From Brevibacillus sp. (GTDB lineage: Bacteria > Bacillota > Bacilli > Brevibacillales > Brevibacillaceae), in contig JACDOF010000001.1 in the NCBI GenBank assembly GCA_017656235.1, positions 62,001 to 126,000 of the forward strand: a stretch of DNA of 64,000 bases. The letters run 5' to 3'. The translations under genes were made by a program, and so were the position numbers. The notes beneath the pieces are model-generated. The model ran no database searches. It was not told where the DNA came from and was given only the letters and a program-made list of their open reading frames with translations. Positions 17,129 through 25,693 of this stretch are shown piece after piece. Position 1 is the stretch's first letter. The number at the start of each line of letters is the position of its first letter.

Positions 17129-18106
17129 ATGCTTATCTTTCGGGAACAAGAGATTCGCCAATACATCGACATCGATCTGGAGGCCATATCCGTCGTTGAA
17201 CAAGGCTTTACCAGCTTGTCGAACAAAGAAGTGAGCATGCCGCCGATCATGCGCATTGACGTGTCTGAGTACAACGGCGAAGTGGATGTAAAGACGGCCT
17301 ATATCAAAGGGCTGGAGATGTTTTGCATCAAAATCTCTTCCGGTTTCTTCGATAACCATAAGCTCGGGCTGCCGAGTGGCAGCGGCATGATGCTGCTGGT
17401 TAGCTCCAAAACCGGCATTCCACAGGCCGTTCTTTTGGATAACGGCTATCTGACCGATGTTCGCACCGCAGCGGCCGGCGCGATTGCGTCCAAGTATTTG
17501 GCGCCGCAGAACATCGAGACAGCGGGTGTGATCGGGGCCGGTTCTCAGGCGAAATGGCAGATGAGGGCACTCAGCAAAGTGCGTCCTGTACAAAAGATCA
17601 TGGTCTATGCACGAAACGAGGAGCGCCTCGCTGAGTTTGTCCAAACGATGAAGCAGGAACTGGATGTCAATGTGATTGTGGCCAAAAGTGCCGAGGAAGT
17701 GGTGAAAGAAAGCAACGTGGTCGTGACCACAACACCCGCCACCTCGCCGGTGATCAAAGCGGAATGGCTGCATCCCGGTCTGCATATAACGGCGATGGGT
17801 TCTGATGCCGAACATAAGCAGGAACTGGAACCAGAGGTACTAAAGCGGGCAGATGTCTACGTTTGCGATTCCGCTGCACAGGTTGCGCGTCTAGGTGAAC
17901 TGCACCACGCCATTGATGCGGGTGTGATGAACATGGCGGATGCCAACATCGAGCTTGGTGACATAACGGCTGGCAAAAAAAGAGGCCGGGAACACGAGCA
18001 GCAAATCACCGTTTGCGATTTAACAGGTACGGGCGTGCAGGACACCGTCATCGCCCTGCATGCCTACAAAACACTGGTCAAGAATGGATTGGGATTGGAA
18101 TTGTAA
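17129..18106 (+). CDS. eutC: Ornithine cyclodeaminase/mu-crystallin family protein, EutC type
   Basis: A 325-residue protein with the family's Rossmann NAD-binding site (GVIGAGSQAKWQMRALSKV, around residue 132) and the conserved blocks KISSGFFDN, GYLTDVRTAAAGAIASKYL and DLTGTGVQDTVIALHA. EutC proteins of hydroxyectoine clusters belong to this family and work with EutB on the hydroxylated branch of the pathway. The AAAGGAGG site and ATG are clear. It lies 51 bp behind the second ectoine hydrolase in the same unit. Ornithine cyclodeaminase or alanine dehydrogenase activity remains possible from sequence alone. Confidence 0.82.
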   Translation: MLIFREQEIRQYIDIDLEAISVVEQGFTSLSNKEVSMPPIMRIDVSEYNGEVDVKTAYIKGLEMFCIKISSGFFDNHKLGLPSGSGMMLLVSSKTGIPQAVLLDNGYLTDVRTAAAGAIASKYLAPQNIETAGVIGAGSQAKWQMRALSKVRPVQKIMVYARNEERLAEFVQTMKQELDVNVIVAKSAEEVVKESNVVVTTTPATSPVIKAEWLHPGLHITAMGSDAEHKQELEPEVLKRADVYVCDSAAQVARLGELHHAIDAGVMNMADANIELGDITAGKKRGREHEQQITVCDLTGTGVQDTVIALHAYKTLVKNGLGLEL

Positions 18107-18118
18107 TGCGAACAGCAA

Positions 18119-18135
18119 CTTCACCTCCGGTGAAG
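18119..18135 (+). other. Short hairpin behind eutC
   Basis: A 7-bp perfect inverted repeat with a 3-base loop (CTTCACC, TCC, GGTGAAG) follows the eutC stop. No T-run is present. It may be a processing or stabilising site between eutC and the next gene. Confidence 0.4.
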
Positions 18136-18184
18136 CTTTCAGGAGATACAGCTCTATCACGTATTGGCAAAGGAGATGTTTACA

Positions 18185-19432
18185 GTGAGGGTACGTGCAG
18201 AAAACAACGTGAACAAGGTGTTTGATCGCAACGAAACGATCGGCACACGCGCAGTATGGGCGGGCGAAGGTGAATACCTGGTAGAAGGTGCGACTCAGGT
18301 ACCTGTTGTGCACAGCGTCTCGTTCGGATATGACGACATCGACTACTGGCTGGAAGTCGCTCTGGAAAAGAAACCGGGGCACATCTACAGCCGCAACACG
18401 AACCCAACGGTTCGCGCATTTGAAGAGAAGGTTCGCATCCTGGAAGGAGGAGAAGCAGCGACCAGCTTTTCTACCGGGATGGCAGCCATCAGTGGAACAT
18501 TGTTCACCCTTTTGTCTCCTGGTGATCGGGTTGTAACCATTAAAGACACGTACGGCGGAACCAACAAAATCTTTACCGAATTCCTGCCACGATTCAACAT
18601 CAACGTACAGCTCTGCGACACGACAGACCACGACCAGATTGAAGCAGAGATTCGCAAGGGGGCCAAAGTTGTATACCTGGAAAGCCCAACGAACCCCACG
18701 GTAAAAATTACTGACCTGGAGCGGCTGATTCGTGCCGGTCACGAAGTGGGCGCCGTCTGCGTGGTTGACAATACGTTCGCGACACCAATCAACCAAAACC
18801 CGATTGCACTGGGTGCAGACATCGTGATCCACAGCGCAACCAAATTCCTGGGCGGTCATGCCGATGCATTGGGCGGCGTGGCGGTAGGTCGCAAGGACTT
18901 GATCAAGAAGATCTATCACTTCCGTGAAATCAACGGGGCAGCGCTTGACCCAATGGCGGCCTACCTGCTGCTTCGCGGGATGAAGACGCTGCACCTGCGC
19001 ATCAAGCAGCAAAGCGAAAGCGCGATGAAGATCGCCCGTTTCCTGCAAACACAACCACTTGTAGCCCAAGTGTTCTATCCCGGTTTGGAAACCCATGTCC
19101 ACCACGACATCGCGAAAAAACAAATGAAAATGTTCGGGGGCATGTTGAGCTTCAGCCTGAAGGGAGACATTGACGCAGTCCGCCACTTCCTGCCCAAACT
19201 GAAATACGCTCACCTGGCAGCCAACCTTGGTGCCGTGGAGACGGTTGTCGGGCCTGCCCGAACGACCAGCCACGTAGAATGTACGCCGGAAGAGCGGGCC
19301 GCAATGGGAATTCCGGAAAGCTTGATCCGGTACTCCGTCGGCATTGAAGATACCCAGGACTTGATCAACGACTTGCAGCAGGCATTCGATTACCTCGCTC
19401 AGCAGATGCCGGAATTGCTTCAAACGAAGTAA
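18185..19432 (+). CDS. Cystathionine synthase/lyase family PLP enzyme
   Basis: A 415-residue fold-type I PLP enzyme of the Cys/Met metabolism family. Signature blocks include YSRNTNPTVRAFEEKV, the PLP stacking region TYGGTNKIF, VVDNTFATP and the Schiff-base lysine in HSATKFLGGHADALGG. The family covers cystathionine gamma-synthase, gamma-lyases and related replacement enzymes. I chose the GTG at 18185, nine bases after AAGGAG; an ATG directly abutting that site is too close. In this island it could eliminate or replace the gamma group of diaminobutyrate or act on homoserine (inference). A role in ordinary methionine synthesis is the alternative. A 13-bp hairpin follows. Confidence 0.85.
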   Translation: MRVRAENNVNKVFDRNETIGTRAVWAGEGEYLVEGATQVPVVHSVSFGYDDIDYWLEVALEKKPGHIYSRNTNPTVRAFEEKVRILEGGEAATSFSTGMAAISGTLFTLLSPGDRVVTIKDTYGGTNKIFTEFLPRFNINVQLCDTTDHDQIEAEIRKGAKVVYLESPTNPTVKITDLERLIRAGHEVGAVCVVDNTFATPINQNPIALGADIVIHSATKFLGGHADALGGVAVGRKDLIKKIYHFREINGAALDPMAAYLLLRGMKTLHLRIKQQSESAMKIARFLQTQPLVAQVFYPGLETHVHHDIAKKQMKMFGGMLSFSLKGDIDAVRHFLPKLKYAHLAANLGAVETVVGPARTTSHVECTPEERAAMGIPESLIRYSVGIEDTQDLINDLQQAFDYLAQQMPELLQTK

Positions 19433-19440
19433 TGCGCATT

Positions 19441-19470
19441 CCATGGAGATGTCCCCCGACATCTCCATGG
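19441..19470 (+). other. Perfect 13-bp hairpin between the PLP enzyme and M20 genes
   Basis: Arms 19441-19453 and 19458-19470 are fully complementary with a 4-C loop. A pyrimidine-rich tail (CTCTCCTTTCC) follows rather than a T-run. It could be a weak terminator or an RNA processing site within the operon. Confidence 0.55.
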
Positions 19471-19531
19471 CTCTCCTTTCCCAGAAAAATAAATGATAAA
19501 AGAGTCAATCGCAGGAACAGAGGTGGAGCGG

Positions 19532-20740
19532 ATGACGGTCAAAAATGAGACGATGGCTGCAAGAGCGGAAGAGATATTCCCTTTATTGCAGCAATGGCGG
19601 AGACATCTCCATCAGTTTCCAGAGTTGAGTTTTGAGGAATATGAAACGGCCAAGTTTGTCGTGGAACAACTGAGCCAAATGCCCGGCATGCACATCCAGA
19701 CAGGTATCGCCAAAACGGGTGTGGTCGGCACATTGTCAACCGGCAGCGGTCCCACGATCGCGATTCGTGCGGATATGGACGCCCTGCCGATTACAGAAAA
19801 GTCAGACCAGCCTTATTGTTCAAAAAATAACGGAGTCATGCATGCTTGCGGGCATGACGCTCATACGACGATTCTACTTGGCGCGGCCAAACTGTTAAGT
19901 GAACAAATGGCGGAAGGCAAACTGCAGGGTACGGTGAAATTCCTTTTTCAGCCGGCTGAAGAAAACGCGGACGATAAAGGGCTGACCGGCGCTCCCTACA
20001 TGATCCGCGAAGGGGTGTTGGACGGCGTCCATGCCGTCATCGCCCTGCACATGAATCCGGAGAATCCTTACGGAGAGGTACTTGTGCATGACGGATACAG
20101 CATGGCCAACGTCGATACCTTCCAGGCAACGGTCATGGGTAGGGGCGGACATTGCGCCTACCCACACCTCGGCTCTGACCCGATCTGGATGCTCGGGCCG
20201 GTCTTTCAGGCCTTGCATGGAATCGTCGCGCGACGTGTATCACCGCTTGAACCAGCAGTCATCAGCATCGGGTGTGTAGAAGCCGGTTCAACCTTCAACG
20301 TGATACCGACCGAAGCGACAGTGAAAGGGACCCTTCGCAGCTATGATCCGGCCATTCGTGAACTGCTCATTTCCGAATTGGAAAAGGCGTTCAGCATCGT
20401 CAAAAATCTGGGCGGAAATTACACGCTTCATGTTGTGCGGGGGGAACCTGCGTTGAATAATGATCCCCGAATCAATGGCTGGTTTCGCCAAACCATAGCG
20501 GAATTATGGCCGGAATGCAAGATTATCTCGCGGCCTTTCGGGTTGGGAGGCGAAGACTTCGGCTGGATGACCCATATTGTACCAGGGGCCATGATTTTCC
20601 TGGGGGCGGCAACACCTGACGGCATCATCCGTGACTTGCACACGCCGATTTTTGACATCGACGAACGCGCTTTGTCGATGGGGGCAGCCATATTTGCAGA
20701 TACAGCGAGCAAGTTCCTGCAAGGTATTTATCAGCTCTAG
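19532..20740 (+). CDS. M20 family amidohydrolase, candidate N-acetyl-diaminobutyrate deacetylase
   Basis: A 402-residue metallohydrolase of the M20D (aminoacylase/hippurate hydrolase) group with the metal-binding blocks RADMDALPI, MHACGHDAHTTILLG and FQPAEENAD, and the late FGLGGEDFGWM motif. The ATG at 19532 has AGGTGGAG upstream. Ectoine degradation needs removal of the acetyl group from N-acetyl-diaminobutyrate, and the canonical EutE/DoeB enzyme (aspartoacylase-like) is not in the window. This gene is the obvious non-homologous candidate (inference). M20D enzymes deacetylate many N-acyl amino acids, so other substrates are possible. Confidence 0.82.
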   Translation: MTVKNETMAARAEEIFPLLQQWRRHLHQFPELSFEEYETAKFVVEQLSQMPGMHIQTGIAKTGVVGTLSTGSGPTIAIRADMDALPITEKSDQPYCSKNNGVMHACGHDAHTTILLGAAKLLSEQMAEGKLQGTVKFLFQPAEENADDKGLTGAPYMIREGVLDGVHAVIALHMNPENPYGEVLVHDGYSMANVDTFQATVMGRGGHCAYPHLGSDPIWMLGPVFQALHGIVARRVSPLEPAVISIGCVEAGSTFNVIPTEATVKGTLRSYDPAIRELLISELEKAFSIVKNLGGNYTLHVVRGEPALNNDPRINGWFRQTIAELWPECKIISRPFGLGGEDFGWMTHIVPGAMIFLGAATPDGIIRDLHTPIFDIDERALSMGAAIFADTASKFLQGIYQL

Positions 20741-20752
20741 AAGGTGGTTCAC

Positions 20753-21793
20753 ATGGCACACAAATTAGCGTTAATCGGTTTTGGCGTAGTAGGACAGGGA
20801 TTGGCAGAAATACTTGTCAACAAGAAAGAAGAGCTGAAAACGCGGTATGGTTTCGAAGGGAAAATCGTAGCCATCTCCGACTTGCACAAAGGTTCCTTGT
20901 ATGATCCCAACGGTTTGGACATTGAGACCTTGCTTTCCATCGTACGCGAAACCGGTAAAATCGACAGTTATCCGGACACCCCGACGCTCGTACGCGGTTG
21001 GGACAGTTTCAAGACGATTTGTCAATCGAATGCGGATACCGTCGTCGAAGTGTCCTATACCGACGTGAAGACGGGACAGCCGGCAATCGATCATTGCAAA
21101 GCGGCTTTTGAAAGCGGAAAACATGTGGTCATGAGCAATAAAGGACCGGTCGCTCTGGCATATCAGGAACTGTCGGAATTGGCCAGGAAGCACAACGTTC
21201 GCTGGGGCTTCGAAGGCTCTGTGATGAGCGGTACCCCGACGATCCGGCTGCCGCTTGCCTGCCTGGCAGGCAATGAGATTCGTGAAGTGAAAGGGATCCT
21301 GAACGGTACGACCAACTTCATTCTGACCAAGATGGAAGAAGGCATGACGTATGAAGACGCCCTGTCGGAAGCGCAGCGTCTCGGATATGCCGAAGCAGAT
21401 CCGACAGCCGATGTCGAAGGGTTTGACGCGCTGTATAAAATCGTGATCTTGGCGAATGTGATCATGGGCGTTCCGTTGAAGCGTGAAGATGTCTCCCGTC
21501 AAGGAATTACCGCCCTTACACCGGAAGATATTGCCCAGGCCAAAGCGGAAAACAAGCGTTGGAAGCTCATCGCCCGCGCAAAAAAAGAAGGAGACAAAGT
21601 GGTTGCAAGCATCGCCCCGGAAAAAGTGCCGTTAACGGATGCTCTGGCTGGAATAACGGGGGCGACCAATGCCATTACGTATGACTGCGATCTGGCCGGT
21701 CCGATTACGGTTGTCGGAGCAGGTGCAGGGAAAACCGAAACAGGGTACTCGATTTTGATCGATTTGATCAACATCTCTCGAGGGCAAATCTAA
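20753..21793 (+). CDS. hom: Homoserine dehydrogenase
   Basis: A 346-residue NAD(P)-dependent dehydrogenase with an N-terminal Rossmann motif (LIGFGVVGQGLAEIL), the conserved VVMSNKGP segment, the catalytic-domain block ILNGTTNFILTKME and GYAEADPTADVEG. No ACT domain follows, so feedback control by threonine is not expected. It converts aspartate semialdehyde and homoserine. As an island member it may consume semialdehyde formed from diaminobutyrate, or act on a hydroxylated analogue (inference). AAGGTGG lies ahead of the ATG at 20753, 12 bp after the M20 stop. Confidence 0.88.
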   Translation: MAHKLALIGFGVVGQGLAEILVNKKEELKTRYGFEGKIVAISDLHKGSLYDPNGLDIETLLSIVRETGKIDSYPDTPTLVRGWDSFKTICQSNADTVVEVSYTDVKTGQPAIDHCKAAFESGKHVVMSNKGPVALAYQELSELARKHNVRWGFEGSVMSGTPTIRLPLACLAGNEIREVKGILNGTTNFILTKMEEGMTYEDALSEAQRLGYAEADPTADVEGFDALYKIVILANVIMGVPLKREDVSRQGITALTPEDIAQAKAENKRWKLIARAKKEGDKVVASIAPEKVPLTDALAGITGATNAITYDCDLAGPITVVGAGAGKTETGYSILIDLINISRGQI

Positions 21794-21813
21794 TGCGCGA
21801 AGGTGGTGCCAAC

Positions 21814-23256
21814 ATGATGCTGCTTGAAAAAAAGAAGATGAAGATGTACGTAGCTGGCGAGTGGGTGGAGCGTGACAGGGAAATCGACGTGCACGACCCG
21901 CAAGACAACAGCGTAATCGCCACGGTTCCCGCAGCTACAGCGGAAGACGTCAAACGCGCAATTGAATTGGCCAAGGAAGGGAAAGAAATCGCAGCGAATA
22001 TGCCCGTACACGAACGCATTGCGGTATTGAATCGTGCGGCAGACTACATTCAAGAACACGCCGAACTGTTTGCGACGACGATTGCCCGCGAAGGAAGCAA
22101 AACGATTCGCGAAGCGCGAAAAGAAGTAAGGCGCTGTATCGAAACCATCAGGATCAGTGCGGAAGAAGCGCGCCGCATCAACGGTGAAACGATCCCGTTT
22201 GACCAAATGCCCGGCAGCGAAAACCGCATCGGCTATTACTACCGTTTTCCAATCGGAATCATCGCCGCGATCACCCCCTTCAACGATCCCCTGAACCTCG
22301 TGGCACACAAAGTAGGACCAGCGATCGCATCGGGAAATGCCATCATCGTAAAACCGGCCACCGTTACACCACTGAGCGCTTTACTTCTGGCTGAAGCCTT
22401 CCATGCTGCGGAATTGCCGGCCAAGGTGCTGTCCGTCATTACCGGCTACGGCAGTGAAATCGGTGATACTCTCGTAACAGATCCGGCGATACGCATGGTG
22501 TCCTTTACCGGTGGGGTTGAAGCCGGGAAAGAGGTCGCACAAAAAGCTGGATTAAAGAAAATTGGCATGGAGCTTGGTTCCAACTCGCCGGTAATTGTGT
22601 TAAAGGACGCGGATTTGACAGACGCGGTGGAAAGCACCGTGTCCGGCGCGTTCTGGGCAGCCGGTCAAAACTGTCTCGGTGTGCAGCGCGTATACATTGA
22701 AAAGGACATATTCGATACCTTTACAGAACGGTTCGTGGCGCGAACAAGGAAGTACGTGGTTGGCGACAAGCTGAATGAACAGACGGACATGGGGCCGCTG
22801 ATCACGGAAAAAGAAGCGATTCGCGTGGAGCAATGGGTAAATGAGGCGGTTGGCAAAGGGGCGAAGCTTTTGTGCGGCGGCAAACGCAATGGCGCTTTCT
22901 ATGAACCAACGGTTCTCATCGATGTGCCCGCAAGTGCCAGGATCTACCGGGAAGAAATATTTGGTCCGGTGGTTTGCTTGTACCCGGTCACCGATCTCGA
23001 AGAAGCGATACAGAAATCGAATGACGTTCAGTACGGGCTGCAGGCAGGCATTTTTACCAACGACTTGCCCAAAGCGTTCGCAGCAGTGCTCAAGTTGGAT
23101 GTCGGCGGCGTCATGGTCAATGACAGCAGCGATTACCGGATTGACGGCATGCCGTTTGGCGGTGTGAAGCAGTCCGGGTTAGGCCGGGAAGGGATCCGGT
23201 TTGCCATTCAGGAAATGACGGAACCAAAGGTTGTATGTTTCCGTTTCAACAAGTAG
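21814..23256 (+). CDS. NAD(P)-dependent aldehyde dehydrogenase, candidate aspartate-semialdehyde oxidiser (DoeC-like)
   Basis: A 480-residue ALDH with the catalytic Cys in AAGQNCLGVQR (about residue 285), the general-base Glu in MELGSNSPVIVL, the cofactor block VSFTGGVEAGKEVA and the late EEIFGPVVCL. It is the last gene of the island and closes with a terminator at 23279-23323. In proteobacterial ectoine clusters, DoeC or Ssd oxidises aspartate semialdehyde to aspartate, so that role fits the context. The family is broad and the call on substrate is inference. I chose the ATG at 21814 after AAGGTGG; an ATG 21 bases earlier overlaps the hom stop. Confidence 0.85.
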   Translation: MMLLEKKKMKMYVAGEWVERDREIDVHDPQDNSVIATVPAATAEDVKRAIELAKEGKEIAANMPVHERIAVLNRAADYIQEHAELFATTIAREGSKTIREARKEVRRCIETIRISAEEARRINGETIPFDQMPGSENRIGYYYRFPIGIIAAITPFNDPLNLVAHKVGPAIASGNAIIVKPATVTPLSALLLAEAFHAAELPAKVLSVITGYGSEIGDTLVTDPAIRMVSFTGGVEAGKEVAQKAGLKKIGMELGSNSPVIVLKDADLTDAVESTVSGAFWAAGQNCLGVQRVYIEKDIFDTFTERFVARTRKYVVGDKLNEQTDMGPLITEKEAIRVEQWVNEAVGKGAKLLCGGKRNGAFYEPTVLIDVPASARIYREEIFGPVVCLYPVTDLEEAIQKSNDVQYGLQAGIFTNDLPKAFAAVLKLDVGGVMVNDSSDYRIDGMPFGGVKQSGLGREGIRFAIQEMTEPKVVCFRFNK

Positions 23257-23278
23257 GAACAAGAAGTGGGAACGAGTT

Positions 23279-23323
23279 AAAGCACACTCCCTGTGGCCAA
23301 GAAACACATGAGTGTGCTTTTTT
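23279..23323 (+). terminator. Terminator of the ectoine island
   Basis: An 11-bp stem (23279-23289 with 23310-23320) closes a 20-base loop and runs into six T residues. It lies 22 bp behind the aldehyde dehydrogenase stop. Confidence 0.85.
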
Positions 23324-23415
23324 CGTACGCAGAGCGGGAGGATGGCGGTTTCCTCCTTGCGTGAGCAGATTTTTCTCGTTTTTTCGGTTATGATGGGATT
23401 AGGAGGGATGAGCCC

Positions 23416-24090
23416 ATGTGCGGACGTTTTTCCCTGGTTACCGAAGTGGACAAATTACGGAAGCGGTTTTTTCTGGATGAGATCACGTTCGATCTTCAAC
23501 CGCGGTACAACATTGCGCCGGGGCAGCCAGTGCCCGCCATCATCGCGGACCGCGGCAGGAGGCGCATCGGTCAGCTGAAGTGGGGGCTGGTGCCGTCATG
23601 GGCGAAGGACGGGAAGATCGGGTACAAGATGATCAACGCCCGCGCGGAAACACTTGGGGAAAAGCCGGCGTTTCGCAACCTGATTGCCCGAAAACGGTGC
23701 ATTATTCCCGCCGATGGTTTTTATGAGTGGAAGCGGGAGGGGAAAGGCAAACAGCCGATGAGGATTACGCTTTCGGACGGAAATCCGTTTGCCTTTGCCG
23801 GTCTCTACGACACCTGGATCTCACCGGATGGACAGAAAGTTTCAACCTGTACCATCATCACCACACGACCCAATGAGCTGGTCGCCCGCATTCACGATCG
23901 GATGCCGGTGATTCTGCGGCCAGAAGACGAGGAGGTTTGGCTCGACCGGGATCGCTGCGACCCTGATCTCATCCGAACGCTGCTGGTTCCGTACGATGCG
24001 GCGGCAATGCGAGCCTATCCCGTGCCTTCTCTGGTTGGTAATCCTCAAAATGACATCCCGGAGTGCATAGAAGAAGCAGGGTGGCAGTAG
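23416..24090 (+). CDS. SOS response-associated peptidase (SRAP/YedK/HMCES family)
   Basis: A 224-residue SRAP protein. Cys2, exposed after Met removal (MCGRFSL), is the residue that crosslinks abasic sites in single-stranded DNA. Other family blocks are RYNIAPGQPVPAI, WGLVPSWAKD, INARAETL, CIIPADGFYEWK and the late HDRMPVIL. It protects abasic sites and can self-release. It stands alone between two operons, with AGGAGGGATG at the start and its own terminator at 24114. I see no LexA-type box in front of it. Confidence 0.93.
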   Translation: MCGRFSLVTEVDKLRKRFFLDEITFDLQPRYNIAPGQPVPAIIADRGRRRIGQLKWGLVPSWAKDGKIGYKMINARAETLGEKPAFRNLIARKRCIIPADGFYEWKREGKGKQPMRITLSDGNPFAFAGLYDTWISPDGQKVSTCTIITTRPNELVARIHDRMPVILRPEDEEVWLDRDRCDPDLIRTLLVPYDAAAMRAYPVPSLVGNPQNDIPECIEEAGWQ

Positions 24091-24113
24091 AAGCCGTTTT
24101 GTCAGCCAGCGTA

Positions 24114-24145
24114 GTGGGTAACCGTAAGCGGGTTACCCACTTTTT
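24114..24145 (+). terminator. Terminator behind the SRAP gene
   Basis: A 10-bp perfect stem (24114-24123 with 24131-24140), a 7-base loop and a run of five T residues. Confidence 0.85.
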
Positions 24146-24588
24146 CTGTTTTCGAACTAGCCAAAAAGACTAAAAATTCAAGTTGATTTTATGGGTAAAG
24201 ACATAGTCGTCCCATTTCTTAACCGTTATAATAGATTTCAATAGGTGTTAGCATACGTCACATAGCTGGATTCGCTCGCGGATCTCTATCAGTACCTTCC
24301 CGGAAATGCAGATACAGCGGCTCTCTTATTGTTATTCTTTTCAAAAAATTTTAAAGGTAGTTTATTTGAATTAATATCTGTTAAAATGGGAAATGAATTT
24401 TCGGGACGATTCCGCAAGATTTCACGCAAGTCAGCAATGTCCATTCCTTCCCATTCCGAAAAGCAGCACGGAAGAAATAGTTTTATGCACAAATAAAACC
24501 GGGTAAGTAACAATGGGGAGTATGGAACAGGCAAACATTCCTATGCTTTGCTAAACCATTTCCTTGAATAAGCAGAAGGAGGATTGGC
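24146..24588 (+). promoter_or_regulatory. Non-coding leader region of TRAP 3
   Basis: About 440 bp without a supported gene. It is clearly more AT-rich than its flanks. A TATAAT at 24227-24232 could be a -10 box, but the -35 position is poor. A second AT-rich patch lies near 24340-24390. It probably carries the promoter and operator of the operon that begins at 24589. I recognise no riboswitch. Confidence 0.45.
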
Positions 24589-25680
24589 ATGAGAAGAGAG
24601 AAAAAGAAGGGAATGCTGTATCTCATTGCTGTTCTTTGCATCGGAATGGCAATGATCGTGGCAGCGTGTGGAGGAGGAAACCAGACCTCTACTGGCGGCA
24701 CCGCCGCTGATCAGGAGCAGGGTGCGACGAATGAAACCAGTCAACCGGCAGAGAAGAAGGTTATTCGTTTGAGCCACAACATGCCCACTGACAGCGGAGT
24801 GGACAAAGCCGCCAACAAGTTCAAGGAAATCGTGGAAAGCCGCAGCAATGGTGCGCTGACAGTAGAAGTGTTCGCCAACTCCGTACTGGGCTCGATGAGG
24901 GAGCAGACGGAAGCTGTCCAGTTTGGTTCTGCGGAAATGACGATTCAACCGATTGCCACCATTACGCCCTTTGTCAACGACGTGCAAATCGTGGACTTCC
25001 CGTTCCTGTGGCCGAACGAAGAAGTTCTCTGGAAAGTGCTGGACGGCGATGCGGGCAAGATGATGCTGGAATCGATGGAGGCGGCCGGCTTCAAGGGACT
25101 GGGCTTCTGGGCTGGCGGCTTTAAATCGATTACCGGCAACAAACCGTTTACCAGTCCGGATGATTTGAAAGGGGTTAAAATGCGGGTGATTCCGTCTCCG
25201 CTGCTGATTGCGCAGTATGAAGCATGGGGAGCCAACCCGGTACCGGTCGATTTTGCCGAACTGTACAACGCGCTGCAGCAGGGAGTGGTAGATGCGCAGG
25301 AGAATCCCCTGGAGACCATTTACCTGCAGAAGTACTATGAGGTGCAAAGTCACTTGAGCGTGGCCAACCAGGGATATCTCGCCTACCTTTCCGTGATGAA
25401 CAAAAACTTCTTCGACAGTTTGTCTCCTGAACAGCAGCAGATTGTCATCGACGCGGAAAAGGAAGCAAGAGAAATGGAACGTCAGCTGGCAAAAGAGGCC
25501 GAAGCTGATTATCTGAAGAAACTGGAAGAAGCGGGCATGCAAGTGACCGTTCTGACAGATGAACAAAAGGCCGCTTTCCGTGAACTCTCCCTGCCGGTGC
25601 ATCAAGAGTTCAGCAAGACGGATCGCCAGAAAGAAATCCTGCAGGCTGTCTACAAAGCCGTTGAGGAAGCTCAAAAGTAA
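24589..25680 (+). CDS. TRAP transporter substrate-binding lipoprotein, DctP family (TRAP 3)
   Basis: A 363-residue lipoprotein with Cys27 in the lipobox VAAC. DctP blocks are present: GVKMRVIPSPL with the conserved Arg, and GVVDAQENPLETIY. The AAGGAGGA site precedes the ATG. It leads a P-Q-M TRAP operon. A hairpin terminator at 25694-25734 lies before dctQ, so most transcripts should carry only this gene. The operon is followed by a PucR regulator and PyrK/PyrD-like, carbamoyl-hydrolase and dihydroorotase-like genes. A carboxylated cyclic ureide such as orotate or dihydroorotate is therefore a reasonable substrate guess (inference). Confidence 0.93.
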   Translation: MRREKKKGMLYLIAVLCIGMAMIVAACGGGNQTSTGGTAADQEQGATNETSQPAEKKVIRLSHNMPTDSGVDKAANKFKEIVESRSNGALTVEVFANSVLGSMREQTEAVQFGSAEMTIQPIATITPFVNDVQIVDFPFLWPNEEVLWKVLDGDAGKMMLESMEAAGFKGLGFWAGGFKSITGNKPFTSPDDLKGVKMRVIPSPLLIAQYEAWGANPVPVDFAELYNALQQGVVDAQENPLETIYLQKYYEVQSHLSVANQGYLAYLSVMNKNFFDSLSPEQQQIVIDAEKEAREMERQLAKEAEADYLKKLEEAGMQVTVLTDEQKAAFRELSLPVHQEFSKTDRQKEILQAVYKAVEEAQK

Positions 25681-25693
25681 ACAGAGTTGATCT

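Noticed and set aside
18020-19468. A 482-codon open frame on the minus strand opposite the cystathionine-synthase-family gene
   Set aside because: The plus strand encodes a complete PLP enzyme here. The antisense frame is a by-product of codon use and has no family features.
24114-24140. GGTAACC...GGTTACC palindrome that resembles the RbsR operator
   Set aside because: It forms a GC-rich hairpin with a T-run right behind the SRAP stop codon and has a loop of seven bases, so it is a terminator. The operator palindromes at 44 kb have no spacer.
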